DNA of 64,000 nt from DATKPE01 sp033854175 (GCA_033854175.1 JAWOKN010000021.1:31378-95377), one strand, 5' to 3'; shown: positions 46,249-55,163, counted from the first letter of the stretch. Notes: a model not told the origin generated them from the letters alone. Numbers and translations are program-made.

Positions 46249-46280
46249 TTTGATAATACTGCCCATAATTCCTATATTGA
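46249..46280 (+). promoter_or_regulatory. Candidate promoter of murI
   Basis: TTTG (46249-46252), 20 bases, TATATTGA (46273-46280); the ATG of murI follows after ten bases. An exact TTTG and a near-exact -7 box make this one of the better promoter candidates in the window. The leader would be only a few bases long. Confidence 0.48.
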
Positions 46281-46290
46281 GAAAATTTTT

Positions 46291-47106
46291 ATGACCGTTT
46301 CCACGCACCAGACAAAACCGATAGGTGTATTCGATTCGGGAATTGGCGGATTGACTGTCGTTCGTGCGATCATGCATCACCTTCCCTCCGAGAACATCGT
46401 GTATTTCGGGGACACGGCACGCGTCCCGTATGGGCCGAAATCGCCCCAGGTGGTGAAAGAATACGCGGCCCAGGATACCCAGTTTCTCGTCCGTCATGAT
46501 GTCAAAATGATTGTTGTGGCCTGCAATACCGTCTCATCGGTTGCGCTGGAAATCGTCCAAAAGCATTCGAAAGTTCCCGTTGTGGGGGTTATCGTACCAG
46601 GGGCGAGGGCGGCTGTCGCGGCGTCGGTAAAGAAGAGGATCGGCGTCATCGGAACGGTCGGAACCATTGCTTCCAACGCCTATACCAATGCGATAAGACA
46701 GTTCGACGCTGAGGCGTCGGTATTCGGCCAGGCATGTCCGCTTTTTGTTCCGCTGGCCGAAGAGGGGTGGATCGAGCACAAGGCGACGGAAATGATCGCA
46801 CGGGAGTACCTCTTTCCGCTCAAGCTGCAGAAAATCGATACGCTCGTCCTTGGATGCACGCATTATCCTATCCTCCGGCCGGTCATCGGGAAGGTCTTTG
46901 AGAACGCCATCTCACTGATTGATTCCGGCGAGGCGACCGTCGTTGAAATTGACCGTGTCCTTGAAGAGCAGGGTCTTAAAAATCCAAGCCGTCAAAAACC
47001 CAACGTTCAGTTTTTTGTCAGTGACATCCCGTTGAAATTCAGTGAAGTGGGTGAACGCTTCCTCGGTCATAAGCTCGGGAGGATCCGTCGTGCGGAAGGA
47101 TTCTGA
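46291..47106 (+). CDS. murI: Glutamate racemase
   Basis: MurI makes D-glutamate for peptidoglycan. The 271-residue protein has the family blocks GVFDSGIGGLTVVRAI, FGDTARVPYG, the first catalytic cysteine C78 in VVACNTVSS, and the second, C189, in VLGCTHYPIL, with E158 in PLAEEGWIEH nearby. The start at 46291 gives the standard length and a normal N-terminus; the open frame continues upstream without coding character and contains the promoter candidate. phhB-like and pyrE genes follow closely. Confidence 0.96.
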   Translation: MTVSTHQTKPIGVFDSGIGGLTVVRAIMHHLPSENIVYFGDTARVPYGPKSPQVVKEYAAQDTQFLVRHDVKMIVVACNTVSSVALEIVQKHSKVPVVGVIVPGARAAVAASVKKRIGVIGTVGTIASNAYTNAIRQFDAEASVFGQACPLFVPLAEEGWIEHKATEMIAREYLFPLKLQKIDTLVLGCTHYPILRPVIGKVFENAISLIDSGEATVVEIDRVLEEQGLKNPSRQKPNVQFFVSDIPLKFSEVGERFLGHKLGRIRRAEGF

Positions 47107-47148
47107 ACTAATTCACAATCGATCAGATTCATAGAAGAGGGGATGACG

Positions 47149-47424
47149 ATGCCGTTACTATCAGAAAGAGAAATCGGAACCAAGCTCCGGCAGCTGCCGG
47201 GATGGATCCGGGCAGGGAATGATATCCGGAAAACCTTTGAATTCCCGGATTTTGCAAGGGCGATCGGTTGGGTGAATACCGTCGCTCTTTTTGCGGAAAA
47301 AGCCAATCATCACCCTGACATCGATATCAGGTGGAACAAGGTGACCCTTTCGCTTTCAACGCACAGCGAAGGGGGGCTCACGGAGAAGGATTTTTCTCTT
47401 GCGGAGGAGATCGAATCTCTATGA
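47149..47424 (+). CDS. Pterin-4a-carbinolamine dehydratase
   Basis: A 91-residue 4a-hydroxytetrahydrobiopterin dehydratase (PCD/DCoH/PhhB family). The active-site signature is complete: AEKANHHPDID with H54 and H55, RWNKVTLSLSTH with H72, and GGLTEKD. The enzyme recycles pterin cofactor after aromatic amino acid hydroxylation and may have a role in molybdopterin-related pterin chemistry. ATG 47149 is preferred over 47143 because GAGGGG abuts the latter. No aromatic hydroxylase is in the window. Confidence 0.94.
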   Translation: MPLLSEREIGTKLRQLPGWIRAGNDIRKTFEFPDFARAIGWVNTVALFAEKANHHPDIDIRWNKVTLSLSTHSEGGLTEKDFSLAEEIESL

Positions 47425-47452
47425 TTTTCGGGTCATACCGGGGGTGGCGCGC

Positions 47453-48037
47453 ATGAAGATGAGTCGGGATGAAATTCTGGCCCTGTTCCGGTCAACGGAG
47501 GCATTGCTCGAGGGGCATTTTCAGCTCACATCGGGTCTCCACAGCCCCAATTATTTCCAGTGCGCGAAAGTCCTCCAGTATCCCGCGAATGCGGAGAAGC
47601 TCTGCGGGGAAATCGCCGGACATTTCCGGGATCAGGCGGTTGATGTCGTCATCGCCCCTGCGCTGGGGGGAATCGTCGTCGGGCAGGAGGTCGGGAGGCA
47701 ACTGAACGCCCGGACGCTCTTCGCCGAAAGAAAAGAGCGGGTGCTTCAACTCCGCCGCGGTTTTGCAATAAAACATCAGGAGCGGGTCCTCGTCTGTGAA
47801 GATGTCATTACGACGGGCGGATCGGTGAAGGAAGTGATCGATATCGTCGGGGACCACGGGGGTACGGTTGTGGGGATCGGGGCGATCGTCGACAGAAGCG
47901 GCGGAACTTCGGGTCTGCCCGGATTGTTCGCCACAGTCACCCTGGATGTTGTCACCTACAGGCCGTCCGCCTGCCCGTTATGTCAAAAAGGGGTTCCCGT
48001 TGATAAACCCGGAAGCCGGCCCGAACTGAAACAGTAA
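47453..48037 (+). CDS. pyrE: Orotate phosphoribosyltransferase
   Basis: PyrE joins orotate to PRPP to give orotidine 5'-phosphate in UMP synthesis. The 194-residue protein has the PRPP-binding motif RVLVCEDVITTGGSVKEV near residue 110, an N-terminal FQLTSGLHSPNYFQCAKV typical of the family, the loop lysine region AERKER, and a CPLCQKG near the C-terminus (two cysteines, possibly structural). Start at 47453 or 47459. It is 28 bases after the pterin dehydratase. With carB1/carB2 and the pyrimidine phosphorylase it is one of the pyrimidine genes scattered through the window. Confidence 0.95.
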   Translation: MKMSRDEILALFRSTEALLEGHFQLTSGLHSPNYFQCAKVLQYPANAEKLCGEIAGHFRDQAVDVVIAPALGGIVVGQEVGRQLNARTLFAERKERVLQLRRGFAIKHQERVLVCEDVITTGGSVKEVIDIVGDHGGTVVGIGAIVDRSGGTSGLPGLFATVTLDVVTYRPSACPLCQKGVPVDKPGSRPELKQ

Positions 48038-48184
48038 CCCACCCCTTACGTTTGAAATGCTTCGCGACCGGTTCATACGTCACTCAATCATGCTACCGTT
48101 GATTCTTCCCTCCTGTGGTGAGCCACTGAAGGCTTTCACAGGGGTTGCAGCATTCCCGGTGCACGACTCCACTGAAATGATACC

Positions 48185-48727
48185 ATGAAACTCAGGATTT
48201 TAAAACGGCAAAGGCTCTATGAAGGGAGGGTGTTCAGTGTGGTGGTTGATGAGGTGGAATATCCCTCGGGCAATCACTCGATCCGTGAAGTCGCCGAACA
48301 CACTGGTGGTGCGGTAATCCTTGCCGTCGATGATCAGGAGAACGTACTTCTCATCAACCAGCATCGCTACCCGATTGACAGCTACATCTGGGAATTACCC
48401 GCAGGAAAGCGCAACAGGGGGGAGGATCCGCTGGATTGCGCGAAAAGAGAGCTGGCCGAAGAAACGGGATATGATGCCGCGCAGTGGAAGAAGCTTACGG
48501 CGATTTACACCACCCCGGGATTCTGCAGCGAAGTGCTCCATATCTTCCTTGCCACAGGATTATCTCCTCGACCTGAGGGCCGGATGCTCGAGGAGGGAGA
48601 ACTGACGATGACCATGAAGAAGATACCATTCGGTGAGGCGCTATCGATGATCGACCGAGGTGATATCGTCGATGGGAAATCGATCTGTGGAATTCTTATC
48701 GGGGAACGGGAATTGAAGAGGAGATGA
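48185..48727 (+). CDS. NUDIX hydrolase, ADP-ribose pyrophosphatase-like
   Basis: A 180-residue NUDIX protein. The Nudix box is AGKRNRGEDPLDCAKRELAE followed by ETGYD, which fits Gx5Ex7REUxEExGU exactly. The upstream segment VLLINQHRYPIDSYIWELP and the downstream YTTPGFCSEVLHIFLA match ADP-ribose pyrophosphatases (NudF type), in which a proline follows the box by about 15 residues. The probable role is hydrolysis of ADP-ribose or a related nucleoside diphosphate sugar. The next gene starts four bases after its stop. Confidence 0.92.
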   Translation: MKLRILKRQRLYEGRVFSVVVDEVEYPSGNHSIREVAEHTGGAVILAVDDQENVLLINQHRYPIDSYIWELPAGKRNRGEDPLDCAKRELAEETGYDAAQWKKLTAIYTTPGFCSEVLHIFLATGLSPRPEGRMLEEGELTMTMKKIPFGEALSMIDRGDIVDGKSICGILIGERELKRR

Positions 48728-48731
48728 GGGC

Positions 48732-48926
48732 ATGATCGAAGATTATTCAACGTATAGCCGGGATGCATCCCACCGGAATTATCGTCTGGACATCAAAAAG
48801 TGCATCGTGCAGACCTGTGACGGAGAACTCGCCGAATTGTCGTACTACGAGCGGAACAACTGGGCGACATTTGAGCTCCAATGCAACACCTGCGGGAAGA
48901 AGTTCATCGTGAAGGTCGAAACCTGA
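48732..48926 (+). CDS. Small zinc-ribbon-like protein
   Basis: A 64-residue protein I do not recognise by name. It has two cysteine pairs, KKCIVQTC near residue 24 and LQCNTCGKKF near residue 51, fitting a zinc ribbon (C-x4-C, then C-x2-C), and a tyrosine/serine-rich N-terminus. It is tightly placed: four bases after the NUDIX gene and 24 before the pyrimidine phosphorylase, which supports it being a real gene despite its size. Confidence 0.65.
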   Translation: MIEDYSTYSRDASHRNYRLDIKKCIVQTCDGELAELSYYERNNWATFELQCNTCGKKFIVKVET

Positions 48927-48950
48927 ATCCTCAACCATGAGAACGCAGAA

Positions 48951-50291
48951 ATGAATCCGATTGAAATAATACGGAAAAAGCGCCAGGGGGGCAAAATTTC
49001 AAAGGAAGAGCTCCGGTTTTTATTTGACGGCTATCTGAGGGGGTCGATCCCTGAATATCAGATGGCGGCGTTTCTCATGGCTGTCTATTTTCAGAAGATG
49101 GATTTCGAGGAAACAAACCACCTGACCGAGATTATGCTTCATTCGGGGAAGGTTGTCGATCTTTCCTCGATCCCGGGAATCAAGGTCGATAAGCATTCGA
49201 CGGGGGGTGTGGGGGATAAGGTTTCTCTGATCCTCGCCCCGATGGTTGCTGCCTGCGGTGTGCCGGTCCCGATGATCTCCGGCCGCGGACTGGGGCATAC
49301 GGGCGGGACGCTCGATAAACTGGAATCCATACCCGGATTTAACACCCGGTTGACGCTCGAGGAATATACCGCGGTCATCCGGGATATCGGTGTCGTGATG
49401 ATCGGTCAGACCTCGGAAATAGCACCCGCGGACAAACGCCTCTACGCGCTGCGCGATGTGACGGGGACGGTTGAGAGCATACCGCTCATCTCCGGGAGTA
49501 TCATGAGCAAGAAACTGGCCGAGGGAATCGATGCGCTTGTGCTTGATATAAAAACCGGCCGGGGTGCGTTCATGCAGACAGAACGGGATGCCGAGCAGCT
49601 TGCACGGACCTTGATCGCCGTCGGGGTACGCTCCGGTAAAAAAACGATCGGCCTTATTACCGATATGAACCAGCCGCTCGGTTATGCGATCGGGAATTGG
49701 CTGGAAGTGCGGGAGTGCATCGATTGCCTCCGGGGCGCAGATGTCCCCGACCTCATGGAAGTCACCTATGCACTGGGCGGGCTGATGGTGTACACCGGCG
49801 GTAAAGCGTCGTCCATCGGTGAGGGAATACGGCTCTCCAGGCAGGCGGTGAAAGACGGGCTTGCATGGAAAAAGTTCTGTGATCTGGTCCGCCGTCAGGG
49901 CGGAATGGTTGACATGGTTGAGCATCCGGAGCGCTACCCGTCGAGCAGGTATGTCGGTGAGGTCAGATCTCCGACGTCGGGTTATGTTTCCTCGATCGAC
50001 TCTCTCGAGCTCGGATTTACGGGCATCGCCCTCGGCGCCGGCCGGATGAAGGTCGACGAGGAGATTGAACCGAAGGCGGGCATCGTGCTGAAAAAGAAAA
50101 TCGGCGATAAAGTCAGGTCCGGTGAGGTCCTCGCGGTATTCTATACCGACAGGGAGAATGTGATACATCAGGTCGCACCCCGCATTGAAAGCTCCTATGT
50201 CATCCGGAAAAACCGTGTCGTTCCACCAAGGATGATTCATTCGATGGTCGACGCCAGGGGCCGGCACGGCTGGCGGGTAAAGGGGAAATAG
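48951..50291 (+). CDS. Pyrimidine-nucleoside (or thymidine) phosphorylase
   Basis: A 446-residue nucleoside phosphorylase of the DeoA/Pdp family, which cleaves thymidine or uridine with phosphate for salvage. The phosphate-binding segment VDKHSTGGVGDKVSL and the signature SGRGLGHTGGTLDKLESIPG near residue 105 are intact; the catalytic region continues with DVTGTVESIPLISGSIMSKK. The C-terminal hammerhead domain with GRMKVDEEIEP is complete. Length and motifs suit Pdp (broad pyrimidine specificity), but substrate range cannot be settled by eye. Confidence 0.95.
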   Translation: MNPIEIIRKKRQGGKISKEELRFLFDGYLRGSIPEYQMAAFLMAVYFQKMDFEETNHLTEIMLHSGKVVDLSSIPGIKVDKHSTGGVGDKVSLILAPMVAACGVPVPMISGRGLGHTGGTLDKLESIPGFNTRLTLEEYTAVIRDIGVVMIGQTSEIAPADKRLYALRDVTGTVESIPLISGSIMSKKLAEGIDALVLDIKTGRGAFMQTERDAEQLARTLIAVGVRSGKKTIGLITDMNQPLGYAIGNWLEVRECIDCLRGADVPDLMEVTYALGGLMVYTGGKASSIGEGIRLSRQAVKDGLAWKKFCDLVRRQGGMVDMVEHPERYPSSRYVGEVRSPTSGYVSSIDSLELGFTGIALGAGRMKVDEEIEPKAGIVLKKKIGDKVRSGEVLAVFYTDRENVIHQVAPRIESSYVIRKNRVVPPRMIHSMVDARGRHGWRVKGK

Positions 50292-50314
50292 GGGGAGCTC
50301 AATCGGGAGGTTTT

Positions 50315-50345
50315 TTTGAAAGCCCACAATTTTTTTTTATTTTCA
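50315..50345 (+). promoter_or_regulatory. Candidate promoter of the ferredoxin gene
   Basis: TTTG (50315-50318), 19 bases, TATTTTCA (50338-50345) in a T-rich stretch. The leader to the ATG at 50392 would be about 40 bases and contains a GGAG ribosome site. The T-runs upstream could alternatively belong to a weak terminator of the phosphorylase gene, though no stem is convincing. Confidence 0.4.
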
Positions 50346-50391
50346 AGTGGAGCTGTATTGTTCTTTTTCAATAATTATCATGGAGTTGGTA

Positions 50392-50832
50392 ATGCCTGTT
50401 CTTACGCTTGTCAACGAAGGGAAAACGCTTGATGTCCCCGAGGGAGCGAACCTGCGGAAATCACTTTTAAAAAACGGAATTTCACCCTATATCGGGAAGG
50501 ATAAGATCCTGAATTGCCTGGGAAACGGTTTGTGCGGAACCTGCCGCGTCGAAATTGTCGACGGCAAAAACGCCCCGGCCATGTCAGCCCTTGAAGAGTC
50601 GTCACTTACGGGGCTTGTCCCGTTTTATGCGAGACAAATCCCGAAGAATGTGCGGCTTGCCTGCCGTATCAGTGTCATGAAGGATATGGCGATCAAGACC
50701 TATCCCCCGGTTTCGATTGACTGGAGGGTGACGAAGGAACGGCTGATGATGACGGGGATCTGGTTGCTGTTCGGAGGTACGTTCCTGGCGGTCATGGTCC
50801 GCCTTCTTGTGGAAATAGCCACCGGACGATAG
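50392..50832 (+). CDS. 2Fe-2S ferredoxin with C-terminal membrane anchor
   Basis: A 146-residue protein. Residues 1-100 form a [2Fe-2S] ferredoxin domain with ligands C42, C48, C51 (NCLGNGLCGTCRVEI) and C91 (RLACRIS). The C-x5-C-x2-C spacing is that of adrenodoxin-type rather than plant-type (C-x4-C-x2-C) ferredoxins. Residues about 117-140 (MMTGIWLLFGGTFLAVMVRLLV) form one membrane helix near the C-terminus, so the cluster domain would be tethered to the inner membrane on the cytoplasmic side if tail-anchored. The start at 50392 has GGAG at the right distance; 50380 is an alternative. Its redox partner is not apparent in the neighbourhood. Confidence 0.82.
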   Translation: MPVLTLVNEGKTLDVPEGANLRKSLLKNGISPYIGKDKILNCLGNGLCGTCRVEIVDGKNAPAMSALEESSLTGLVPFYARQIPKNVRLACRISVMKDMAIKTYPPVSIDWRVTKERLMMTGIWLLFGGTFLAVMVRLLVEIATGR

Positions 50833-50856
50833 GGTGGCAGGCCAAACGGCATCTTG

Positions 50857-51630
50857 TTACGGTATTTTGAGCGTTGAGATCATTTCGTCGTGGACGAGGC
50901 CGTTCGACGCGAGGATTTCCTTCCCGTAGATTGAAAATTTTTCACCGCTGAATGTTGAGACGGTTCCCCCGGCCTCGGCAACCAGAAGTATGCCTGCCGC
51001 CATGTCCCATGGATGGAGGTCGACCTCCCAGAATCCCTCATACCGGCCTGCTGCGACATACGCGAGATCAATGGCTGCGGAACCCATTCGCCGCACCGCC
51101 TGGGAGTTCATCAGAAAGCTGACGAAACGTTCAATGGCATGGTTGGGGTTCTCCGTGATGTTGTACGGAAACCCGGTGACGAGGAGGCTGTTTTTGAGAT
51201 GTGAAAGGCGTGAGACACGGATTTGTTTCCCGTTCAGAAATGCCCCCTGACCTTTTTCAGCCGTAAAGAGTTCATTGAAATTGGGATCATAGATGACGCC
51301 GAGGACAATTTCATCCCTGACCTCAAGTGCGATCGAGACGCAGAAGACGGGGAATCCGTGTGTAAAGTTTGTTGTCCCGTCGAGGGGGTCGATGATCCAC
51401 CTGAACTCGGAAGATTTTCCCTTTTGCCTGCCGCTTTCCTCGGCCAGGACCTCGTGATGCGGAAAATGCCGTTTCAGGATGGAAATGATCTGCTCTTCGG
51501 ATTTTTTGTCGATCTCGGTGACGAGGTTCTTCGACTCCCCCTGTTTGAGCTGGATTTCACGGGCTTTCCCCGCGTGTTGTTTCAGGAGTTTTCCCGCCGT
51601 CAGAGCTGCTTCGATTGCGATGTTGAGCAT
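50857..51630 (-). CDS. Inositol monophosphatase family protein
   Basis: A 257-residue metal-dependent sugar-phosphate phosphatase (SuhB-like). Motifs: EEQIISILKRHFPHHEVLAE with the metal-binding glutamate in LAEESG, IDPLDGTTNFTHGFP near residue 82, and VDLHPWDMAAGILLVAEAGG near residue 205 with the third aspartate. Substrates of the family include myo-inositol 1-phosphate, fructose bisphosphate and 3'-phosphoadenosine 5'-phosphate. The start at 51630 (MLNIAIEAALTAGKL) is the family's normal beginning. It lies 28 bases after hflX on the same strand. Confidence 0.92.
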   Translation of the reverse strand: MLNIAIEAALTAGKLLKQHAGKAREIQLKQGESKNLVTEIDKKSEEQIISILKRHFPHHEVLAEESGRQKGKSSEFRWIIDPLDGTTNFTHGFPVFCVSIALEVRDEIVLGVIYDPNFNELFTAEKGQGAFLNGKQIRVSRLSHLKNSLLVTGFPYNITENPNHAIERFVSFLMNSQAVRRMGSAAIDLAYVAAGRYEGFWEVDLHPWDMAAGILLVAEAGGTVSTFSGEKFSIYGKEILASNGLVHDEMISTLKIP

Positions 51631-51658
51631 GGTATGCCGTGCGTGGTGGTGAAATGGT

Positions 51659-52975
51659 CTAATGATCTGTTCCCTGGTTCCCCGCCGGGGAGGATTCAGG
51701 CTGTAAGGCAATTTTCCTGCCGATGAGTTTTTTCAGCTGTTCGAGATTTTTCTGGTTTATGCGGAACCGGACCCTTATGGTATCCTGATCGTACCCGGTC
51801 TCGAGTATTTCGGCAAATTCATGAAGTTTCGCGATCGTGCCGTATTCGGATTGCTTGATCGTTATGACATGCTCGTCCACGTTCTGTTCAATCAAGCGGA
51901 GGAGTTCCTTCTTGAGACTCCCGATGTTGATGCCGCGTTCGGCGGATATGCAGACTGCAGGCGGAAATGTTTTTTGAACCTCGCTCATCACACTCCGGTC
52001 TTCGAGTCTGTCGATTTTATTGAAAACATAGATCACGGGTTTTCCGAGAACACCCAGAGCATCGAGGGTTTCGTTGACGATGGCAATCTGCTCGTCGAAG
52101 TGTGGATGGCAGATGTCGACGACGTGGAGCAGGATGTCCGCCTCGGTCACTTCGGCAAGAGTGCTCCGGAATGACGCGATGAGATGGGGAGGAAGTTTCC
52201 GGATAAATCCGACCGTGTCGGAGATGAGAACCTTTTTTGAGGGGGAAATTTTCACCATGCGGACGGTCGTATCGAGGGTTGCAAAGAGCCGGTCCTCAAC
52301 GAGGACGTCTGCGCCCGAAAAATGCCTCAGGAGAGTCGATTTCCCCGCGTTGGTGTAGCCCACCATCGCCACACGGAGCATCTCTTTTCTCCGTTTCCGC
52401 TGCACCTCCCGTTCATTGCTGATGCGTTCCAGTTTCTCCCGAAGATGCCGTATGCGGGATCTGATCGCGCGGCGGTCGGTTTCGATTTGGGTCTCTCCGG
52501 GTCCTTTTGTTCCGACGCCGCCATATTGTTTCGAGAGGTGGGTCCACTGCCGAGTGAGCCGCGGCAGGAGGTATTGCAGCTGGGCCAGTTCGACCTGTGT
52601 CATGGCTTCTTTTGTCTTTGCCCGGGAGGCAAATATATCAAGGATCAGGCCGGTCCGGTCGATGATCTTGCATGGAATGACCTTCTCGAGGTTCCTGACC
52701 TGCACGGGCGAGAGATCATCGTCAAAGATGACTGTCGAGATACGTTCAAGCTGGGCGAGCCGTCCGACTTCGTCCGCCTTCCCGCTGCCGATGAATGTAG
52801 CCGGATCGATCTGATCGCGCTCCTGGATTATTGTATGCCGCACCTCCACGCCGGCCGTGTCGGCAAGGAGAACCAGCTCGTCAAGGTGTTCATTCATCGT
52901 CGCACGGCGTGTTCTCCCCGTCATGACGCCGATCGCGATAGCCTGTTCCTGGATTTTTGTTTCAATCAGTTTCAT
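51659..52975 (-). CDS. hflX: GTPase HflX
   Basis: HflX is a ribosome-binding GTPase that rescues stalled or heat-damaged ribosomes. The 438-residue protein has the N-terminal HflX domain (DPATFIGSGKADEV and the FDDDLSPVQVRNLE motif), the conserved linker GGVGTKGPGETQIETDRR, and a GTPase domain with G1 VGYTNAGKSTLL, G3 DTVGFIRKLP and G4 NKIDR. It is followed 28 bases later by the inositol monophosphatase gene and preceded by the BatA-like gene (13 bases). Confidence 0.96.
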   Translation of the reverse strand: MKLIETKIQEQAIAIGVMTGRTRRATMNEHLDELVLLADTAGVEVRHTIIQERDQIDPATFIGSGKADEVGRLAQLERISTVIFDDDLSPVQVRNLEKVIPCKIIDRTGLILDIFASRAKTKEAMTQVELAQLQYLLPRLTRQWTHLSKQYGGVGTKGPGETQIETDRRAIRSRIRHLREKLERISNEREVQRKRRKEMLRVAMVGYTNAGKSTLLRHFSGADVLVEDRLFATLDTTVRMVKISPSKKVLISDTVGFIRKLPPHLIASFRSTLAEVTEADILLHVVDICHPHFDEQIAIVNETLDALGVLGKPVIYVFNKIDRLEDRSVMSEVQKTFPPAVCISAERGINIGSLKKELLRLIEQNVDEHVITIKQSEYGTIAKLHEFAEILETGYDQDTIRVRFRINQKNLEQLKKLIGRKIALQPESSPAGNQGTDH

Positions 52976-52988
52976 CCGGTGGGGGTCC

Positions 52989-55163
52989 TTAAACGGTTTC
53001 CTGCATCGCTTTACGGCTGTCCCGCGCCACCAGCATCTCCGTTACGGCAAGCAGGATTGCGAGGATGACGCAGTAGCGCCAGAGTTCCACGCCAAACCGT
53101 GATTGAAGGACGGCCGTCTGAATCTGCCCGCCCCCGGTGGAAACGAACACCAGGGAGGAGGGTGGTACACCGTAGTGTTGGAAAAATTTTTCGGTTTCAT
53201 CCCTTGGCATTAACCGTGGATCGGATTCCTTCGGGTCGGTATTGACGGCGAACGAACCGATGACCGCAGGCCCGTTTTTGATCAGGTAAAATCCCTGTTG
53301 GCTGAATTTTCTCGCAGTAAGCGTGACCTCGGGATGGATCGGATTGCCGTTGATATTCTGCGAAGCCTCAACGATTTCTTCGGTCCCGTCGGGATCGACG
53401 ATGGTCGCCTGCGCGGTGACGGGGGTGGTTCTGGACTGCGGCAGTGTGACCGAGTGTTCATCGCCGCAGATGTAGGAGGGAACGGATTCCCCCCTGCTTG
53501 CCGTGTAGAGGATTGAACGGAAAAGAAGGGGGGCAAAAATTCCCTTCACGGGGAAATCCGACCACGATAGGACTGGCGCGACGGAATAGAAAAGGATTTT
53601 GCCGCTCCCCAGCGGATACTCCGACAGAAAAGGCGATCCGTTGTTGAGTGAGATGACTGTACGCTCCGTGCGGGTGATTCCATGCCGGACGGTCCTGATA
53701 ATTTTCGGCGATTCGATAGGATGCGCCTGCTGGGTCGTGCGGGATTGTTCGGTCTCAAACATGTGCGAGAACAGCGGATGGTCGGTATCGACCCGTTGAA
53801 ACAGAATACTGCTCCCCGGATCAGTTGCCACGGTCGCTTCGACGGCCGGAACACCGAGGCCCGCCAGAAGTGCTGAGCCGGCAGACCCCGTGCCGAGTGT
53901 CGAAGGCGGGAAGATGATCAACCCTCCCCCTCCGCGGACGAAATCCGCCAGTCGTTCCGCCTCAAAGCGTTCGATGGTGGTGAGATCCTGACAGATCACG
54001 ACATCGAGGTTTTTCAGGTCAAGCCGGGGAAGTTGCTGGACCGGGAGGTATTGGACAGTGAATAACGACCGCCCGGTTTCGTTCCCGCTCGCCGCGATCA
54101 CGGAGCGTAGAAATTGATTGTCACCCGGTAACGAGGAAATCACGGCAACATTGATATTCTCCGGGATGGAGATTGTAAAATACCGCCGGTTGTCCGGTTC
54201 GAGAAGATCGTTTTCGATTTCCACGTATCCCTGTACGAAGCCTGCATGTTTTGGTGTTGCTTCAATCTCCAGACTCGCCGAACCCCACGCTTCCGCCGAG
54301 AAGTTCCGCTGGGCTGCATGAACGCCGTCCAGATAGACGCTGATCACGGAATTCGTGACCGGGGCATCGCTGAAGTTCCTGATCGTGGTCGCGAGGGTGA
54401 TCGGTTTACCCATTTCAAATATTGACGTGGTCACTGCAAGGGAATCGACGGCCATATTCGGAACAGGTTTCGATCCGATCGGAAGGACAAAGACACTAAT
54501 CCGCTCGCCAAAAAGCCGCAGCGCACTGTCGGCCCTGGTTTCGGTCCCGAACTGCGTCGACTGCATGTCGGTAATGACGTAGATTTCCTTGTTGGCGTTA
54601 TGGGACTGGTCCAGGAGTTTTGCCGAGAGGCGGATTGCATCGCCGAACGATCTATGGACGGGAGAGATCTGCGTCTGGTTGACAAAATTCCGGAGGAGCG
54701 AAAAATCGTGTGTCGGGGGATCGACCGTCGCTCTGGGGATGTCGGAAAGCCTGAGGAGCGACGCATCATCGCCGTCCTTGAGAAGATCGATGACTCTCAG
54801 TGCCGCGGCTTTTGCCTGTTTGAGCCGCTCGCCATGTTCATCGCTTGCCGCCATCGTATAGGAATCGTCGAGAATGATGATCACGGTCGAGTTTGCATGT
54901 GAGCCGATTGAACCGAGGATCGTTCCGCGGATTGCGGGCCGCGCGAAGGCGAGGATGATACAGATCACCAGCAGCGTCCGTATGATGAGGAGGAGAAGCT
55001 GGCGCAGCTTGAGCCGGCGGATTTTTGTCTGCTGGAGTTCTTTTAAGAATGCGAGGCTGCTGAAATCAATTGTCTGGAGCTTGCGAAGATTAAGGAGATG
55101 GAGTAGCAGCGGAATTCCCGCAGCGACAAGTCCGAGGAGGACAAGGGGGTTGAGAAACGTCAT
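52989..55163 (-). CDS. BatA-domain / VWA-type membrane protein
   Basis: A 724-residue protein beginning with an aerotolerance-regulator N-terminal (BatA) domain: two helices near residues 5-22 and 58-78, with LLHLLNLRKLQTIDFSSLAF between them. A von Willebrand factor A-like domain follows (ILDDSYTMA near residue 101, a DxSxT form of the MIDAS motif). The large remainder (about 250-690) contains a glutamine-amidotransferase-like segment (FVRGGGGLIIFPPSTLG) and strand-rich regions, and a final helix lies near 695-715. Such proteins are common in Bacteroidota-group genomes, usually with MoxR and other Bat genes; none is adjacent here. Function uncertain. Confidence 0.82.
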   Translation of the reverse strand: MTFLNPLVLLGLVAAGIPLLLHLLNLRKLQTIDFSSLAFLKELQQTKIRRLKLRQLLLLIIRTLLVICIILAFARPAIRGTILGSIGSHANSTVIIILDDSYTMAASDEHGERLKQAKAAALRVIDLLKDGDDASLLRLSDIPRATVDPPTHDFSLLRNFVNQTQISPVHRSFGDAIRLSAKLLDQSHNANKEIYVITDMQSTQFGTETRADSALRLFGERISVFVLPIGSKPVPNMAVDSLAVTTSIFEMGKPITLATTIRNFSDAPVTNSVISVYLDGVHAAQRNFSAEAWGSASLEIEATPKHAGFVQGYVEIENDLLEPDNRRYFTISIPENINVAVISSLPGDNQFLRSVIAASGNETGRSLFTVQYLPVQQLPRLDLKNLDVVICQDLTTIERFEAERLADFVRGGGGLIIFPPSTLGTGSAGSALLAGLGVPAVEATVATDPGSSILFQRVDTDHPLFSHMFETEQSRTTQQAHPIESPKIIRTVRHGITRTERTVISLNNGSPFLSEYPLGSGKILFYSVAPVLSWSDFPVKGIFAPLLFRSILYTASRGESVPSYICGDEHSVTLPQSRTTPVTAQATIVDPDGTEEIVEASQNINGNPIHPEVTLTARKFSQQGFYLIKNGPAVIGSFAVNTDPKESDPRLMPRDETEKFFQHYGVPPSSLVFVSTGGGQIQTAVLQSRFGVELWRYCVILAILLAVTEMLVARDSRKAMQETV

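Noticed and set aside
49020..50327. A 435-codon open frame on the minus strand covering the whole pyrimidine phosphorylase gene
   Set aside because: The plus-strand frame has all motifs of the phosphorylase; the antisense product is rich in H, R and D without domain character, as expected from the complement of a GC-rich gene.
50292..50345. Terminator after the pyrimidine phosphorylase gene
   Set aside because: T-runs are present but no convincing stem precedes them; the region fits the ferredoxin promoter better.
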